A stretch of DNA of 64,000 bases from contig CAXHSH010000379.1 of assembly GCA_964019135.1 (NCBI GenBank), forward strand, positions 558,001-622,000. The letters are read 5' to 3'. Of the stretch, positions 60,701 to 64,000 are shown piece after piece (the first letter of the stretch is position 1; every line of letters starts with the position of its first letter). The stretch is from Arenicola marina (lineage: Eukaryota; Annelida; Polychaeta; Arenicolidae). Under the pieces are notes generated by a model that did not search any database, was not told the DNA's origin, and saw only the letters and a program-made list of their open reading frames with translations. A program made the position numbers and the translations under genes.

Positions 60701-63700
60701 AAGCGAGTGTTTTGAATAATATATCGCTAAAACCGGGCGTGTTTTGTGCAGTATGTCGTTATAACCGAGTGTTTTGAGCAGTATATCGCTCGTACCCAGT
60801 GTTTTGAGCAGTATATCGCTCTAACTGAGTGTTTTGGGAAGTGGAATACTGGAATGTGGTGTGCTTCCCTAGTATGTCTCTAAAACTGAGTGTTTTGTAC
60901 AATATTTCGCTATAACCGAGTGTTTTGTACCGAATGTCGCTATAACCGAGTGTTTTGTATAGAAAATCCCTAAAACCGAATGTTTTGAGCAGTATATCGG
61001 TAGAACCGAGTGTTTTGGTCAAGAAAATGATCGAATCATGTTTCTTTGTGTTGTATATCACTAAAGCCGAGTGTTTTGTACCGTATGTCGCTATACCCGA
61101 GAGTTTGGTGTAGTATATCCCTAAAAGCGAATGTTTTCTAAAAAATATATCGCTAAAACCGTGTGTGTTTTGCGCAGTATGTCGCTATAACCGGGTGTTT
61201 TTAACAGTATATCGCTTGTACCGAGTGTTTTGGTTAATAAAATGATCGAATCATGTCTGTTTGTGTTGTATATCGCTAAAGCCGAGTGATTTGTACAGGA
61301 TGTCGCTATAACTGAGTGTTAGGGGAAGTATATCCCTAAAAGCGAATGTGTTTAGTAGTATGTCCCTAAAAGCGAGTGCCTTGAGTAGTATATCGCTAAA
61401 ACCGAGTGTATTGTGCAGTATGTCACTATTACCGAGGGTTTGGTGCAGTATATCCCTAAAACCGAACGTTTTGCGTAGTATGTCCCTAAAATCGAGTGTT
61501 TTGAGTAGTACATCATTATAACAGAGTGTTTTGGTCAAGAAAATGATCGAATCATGTTTCTTTGTGTTGTATATCACTAAAGCCGAGTGTTTTGTACCGC
61601 ATGTCGCTATACCCGAGAGTTTGGTGTAGTATATCCCTAAAAGCGAATGTTTTCTAAAAAATATATCGCTAAAACCGTGTGTGTTTTGCGCAGTATGTCG
61701 CTATAACCGGGTGTTTTTAACAGTATATCGCTTGTACCGAGTGTTTTGGTTAATAAAATGATCGAATCATGTCTGTTTGTGTTGTATATCGCTAAAGCCG
61801 AGTGATTTGTACAGGATGTCGCTATAACTGAGTGTTAGGGGAAGTATATCCCTAAAAGCGAATGTGTTTAGTAGTATGTCTCTAAAAGCGAGTGCCTTGA
61901 GTAGTATATCGCTAAAACAGAGTGTGTTGTAGAGTATGTCTCTATTACAGAGTGTTTTGTACAGTATATCCCAAAAACCGAGTGCTTCGTGTAGTATATC
62001 CCTGAAAGCGAGTGTTTTGAATAATATATCGCTAAAACCGGGCGTGTTTTGTGCAGTATGTCGTTATAACCGAGTGTTTTGAGCAGTATATCGCTCGTAC
62101 CCAGTGTTTTGAGCAGTATATCGCTCTAACTGAGTGTTTTGGGAAGTGGAATACTGGAATGTGGTGTGCTTCCCTAGTATGTCTCTAAAACTGAGTGTTT
62201 TGTACAATATTTCGCTATAACCGAGTGTTTTGTACCGAATGTCGCTATAACCGAGTGTTTTGTATAGAAAATCCCTAAAACCGAATGTTTTGAGCAGTAT
62301 ATCGGTAGAACCGAGTGTTTTGGTCAAGAAAATGATCGAATCATGTTTCTTTGTGTTGTATATCACTAAAGCCGAGTGTTTTGTACCGTATGTCGCTATA
62401 CCCGAGAGTTTGGTGTAGTATATCCCTAAAAGCGAATGTTTTCTAAAAAATATATCGCTAAAACCGTGTGTGTTTTGCGCAGTATGTCGCTATAACCGGG
62501 TGTTTTTAACAGTATATCGCTTGTACCGAGTGTTTTGGTTAATAAAATGATCGAATCATGTCTGTTTGTGTTGTATATCGCTAAAGCCGAGTGATTTGTA
62601 CAGGATGTCGCTATAACTGAGTGTTAGGGGAAGTATATCCCTAAAAGCGAATGTGTTTAGTAGTATGTCCCTAAAAGCGAGTGCCTTGAGTAGTATATCG
62701 CTAAAACCGAGTGTATTGTGCAGTATGTCACTATTACCGAGGGTTTGGTGCAGTATATCCCTAAAACCGAACGTTTTGCGTAGTATGTCCCTAAAATCGA
62801 GTGTTTTGAGTAGTACATCATTATAACAGAGTGTTTTGGTCAAGAAAATGATCGAATCATGTTTCTTTGTGTTGTATATCACTAAAGCCGAGTGTTTTGT
62901 ACCGTATGTCGCTATACCCGAGAGTTTGGTGTAGTATATCCCTAAAAGCGAATGTTTTCTAAAAAATATATCGCTAAAACCGTGTGTGTTTTGCGCAGTA
63001 TGTCGCTATAACCGGGTGTTTTTAACAGTATATCGCTTGTACCGAGTGTTTTGGTTAATAAAATGATCGAATCATGTCTGTTTGTGTTGTATATCGCTAA
63101 AGCCGAGTGATTTGTACAGGATGTCGCTATAACTGAGTGTTGGGTGAAGTATATCCCTAAAAGCGAATGTGTTTAGTAGTATGTCCCTAAAAGCGAGTGC
63201 TTTGAGTAGTATATCGCTAAAACAGAGTGTGTTGTAGAGTATGTCTCCATTACAGAGTGTTTGGTGCAGTATATCCCTAAAACCGAACGTTTTGCGTAGT
63301 ATGTCCCTAAAATCGAGTGTTTTGAGTAGTACATCATTATAACAGAGTGTTTTGGTCAAGAAAATGATCGAATCATGTTTGTTTGTGTTGTATATCGCTA
63401 TAACCGAGTGTTTTGTATAGAAAATCCCTAAAACCGAGTGTTTTGAGCAGTATATCGGTAGAACCGAGTGTTTTGGTCAAGAAAATTATCGAATCATGTT
63501 TGTTTGTATTGTATATCTCTAAAGCCGAGTGTTTTGTACCGTATGTCGCTATACCGGAGAGTTTGGTGTAGTATATCCCTAAAAGCGAGTGTTTTTTGAA
63601 TAATATATCGCTAAAACCGTGTGTGATTTGTGCAGTATGTCGCTATAACCGAGTGTTTTGAGCAGTATGTCGCTCGTACCGAGTGTTTTGTGCAGTATGT

Positions 63701-64000
63701 CGCTATAACCGAGTGTTTTGCGTAGTATGTCCCTAAAATCGAGTGTTTTGAGTAGTATATCATTATAACAGGGTGTGTTGTAGAGTATGTCGCTATTACC
63801 GAGTGTTTTGTACAGTATATCCCTAAAACCGAGTGCTTCGTGGAGTATATCTCTAAAAGCGAGTGTTTTGAGTAGCATATCGGTAGAACCGAGTGTTTTG
63901 GTCAAGAAAATGATCGAATCATGTTTGTTTGTGTTGTATATCGCTAAACCGAGTATTTTGTACCGAATGTCGCTATACCTGAGAGTTTGGTATAGTATAT
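57783..64000. repeat. 30-bp satellite array, right end of window
   Basis: Satellite continues to the window end. It includes a 1,305-bp tandem duplication (about 60,759-63,368). From 63,579 it contains a block matching 54,882 onward (offset 8,697), the block that precedes the retrotransposon in the other copies. No gene is seen. Confidence 0.93.
60759..63368. repeat. 1,305-bp direct tandem duplication
   Basis: Positions 60,759-61,061 and 61,251-61,577 recur at 62,064-62,366 and 62,556-62,882, all at offset 1,305. The private variant GAGGGTTTGGTG is present in both (about 61,434 and 62,739). Each 1,305-bp copy is itself a 516-bp plus 789-bp composite, the 789-bp period also being used at 39,433 and 49,491. 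Confidence 0.8.

Larger units (their letters stand above)
53600..62220. repeat. about 9-kb duplicated segment, copy 2 (with retrotransposon)
   Basis: Partner of about 42,200-51,370. Relative to copy 1 it lacks 120 bp (four units) near 54,600, lacks 363 bp near 58,820, has 210 bp extra near 59,900-60,110, and lacks 273 bp near 61,400. Single-base differences are few, for example TGTTATGTG here versus TGTTACGTG in copy 1, and ATATCCCTAAAAG at 54,877 versus ATATTCCTAAAAG at 43,600. Edges are approximate. Confidence 0.85.

Noticed and set aside
1..64000. CRISPR-like regular repeat of about 30 bp
   Set aside because: Units abut directly, without unique spacers, and vary along their length. The period is the repeat itself, and the context is eukaryotic with no cas genes.
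1..64000. Telomeric repeat
   Set aside because: No runs of TTAGGG, TTAGG or similar short telomere units. The G/T-rich part of the unit is not tandem at 5-7 bp.

Overview
The window is about 60 kb of one eukaryotic satellite DNA, interrupted by a 200-base assembly gap and by two copies of a truncated non-LTR retrotransposon. No host gene, tRNA, rRNA or CRISPR array was found. The basic repeat is 30 bp: GAGTGTTTTG, then three variable bases, then AGTATATCGCTAAAACC, with many variants. Because 30 is a multiple of three, the array produces many apparent reading frames of 60 to 240 codons on both strands. These encode monotonous 10-residue repeats and I do not regard them as genes.

The host is probably an animal, most likely an invertebrate. 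The retrotransposon reverse transcriptase is of the CR1/L2/Rex1-like type common in marine invertebrates, and the 3' end is a (CTTAT)n tail. This is inference; no species can be named. The exactly 200-base N run suggests a modern long-read scaffold assembly. A pericentromeric or other heterochromatic location is plausible but unproven.

The 30-bp units are arranged in higher-order repeats (HORs), in three zones. Zone A (about 1-19,300) holds tandem HOR copies starting near 1, 5,393, 10,205 and 15,680. Zone B (about 19,300-36,650) has HORs marked by six copies of a distinctive unit near 21,131, 23,735, 27,188, 29,789, 33,590 and 35,725. Zone C (about 36,650-64,000) contains a segment of roughly 9 kb present twice (about 42,200-51,370 and 53,600-62,220, offset 11.3 kb), each copy carrying the retrotransposon at the same place. 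Smaller direct duplications (508, 576, 789, 1,275, 1,305 and 2,135 bp) are nested inside.

Three recurrent non-canonical modules punctuate the array. One is a unit with the dyad ATGAT-CGA-ATCAT. The second is a 61-bp unit with a 31-bp insertion bounded by GGGAAG and CTTCCC inverted arms. The third is a 32-bp unit (GTGTGTGTTTTG type). The two retrotransposon copies share flanks on both sides, including private flank mutations, so they reflect one insertion later copied with the satellite. The sequence around the gap is nearly the same on both sides for about 430 bp, so the gap may be an unmerged contig overlap or may hide another repeat copy.
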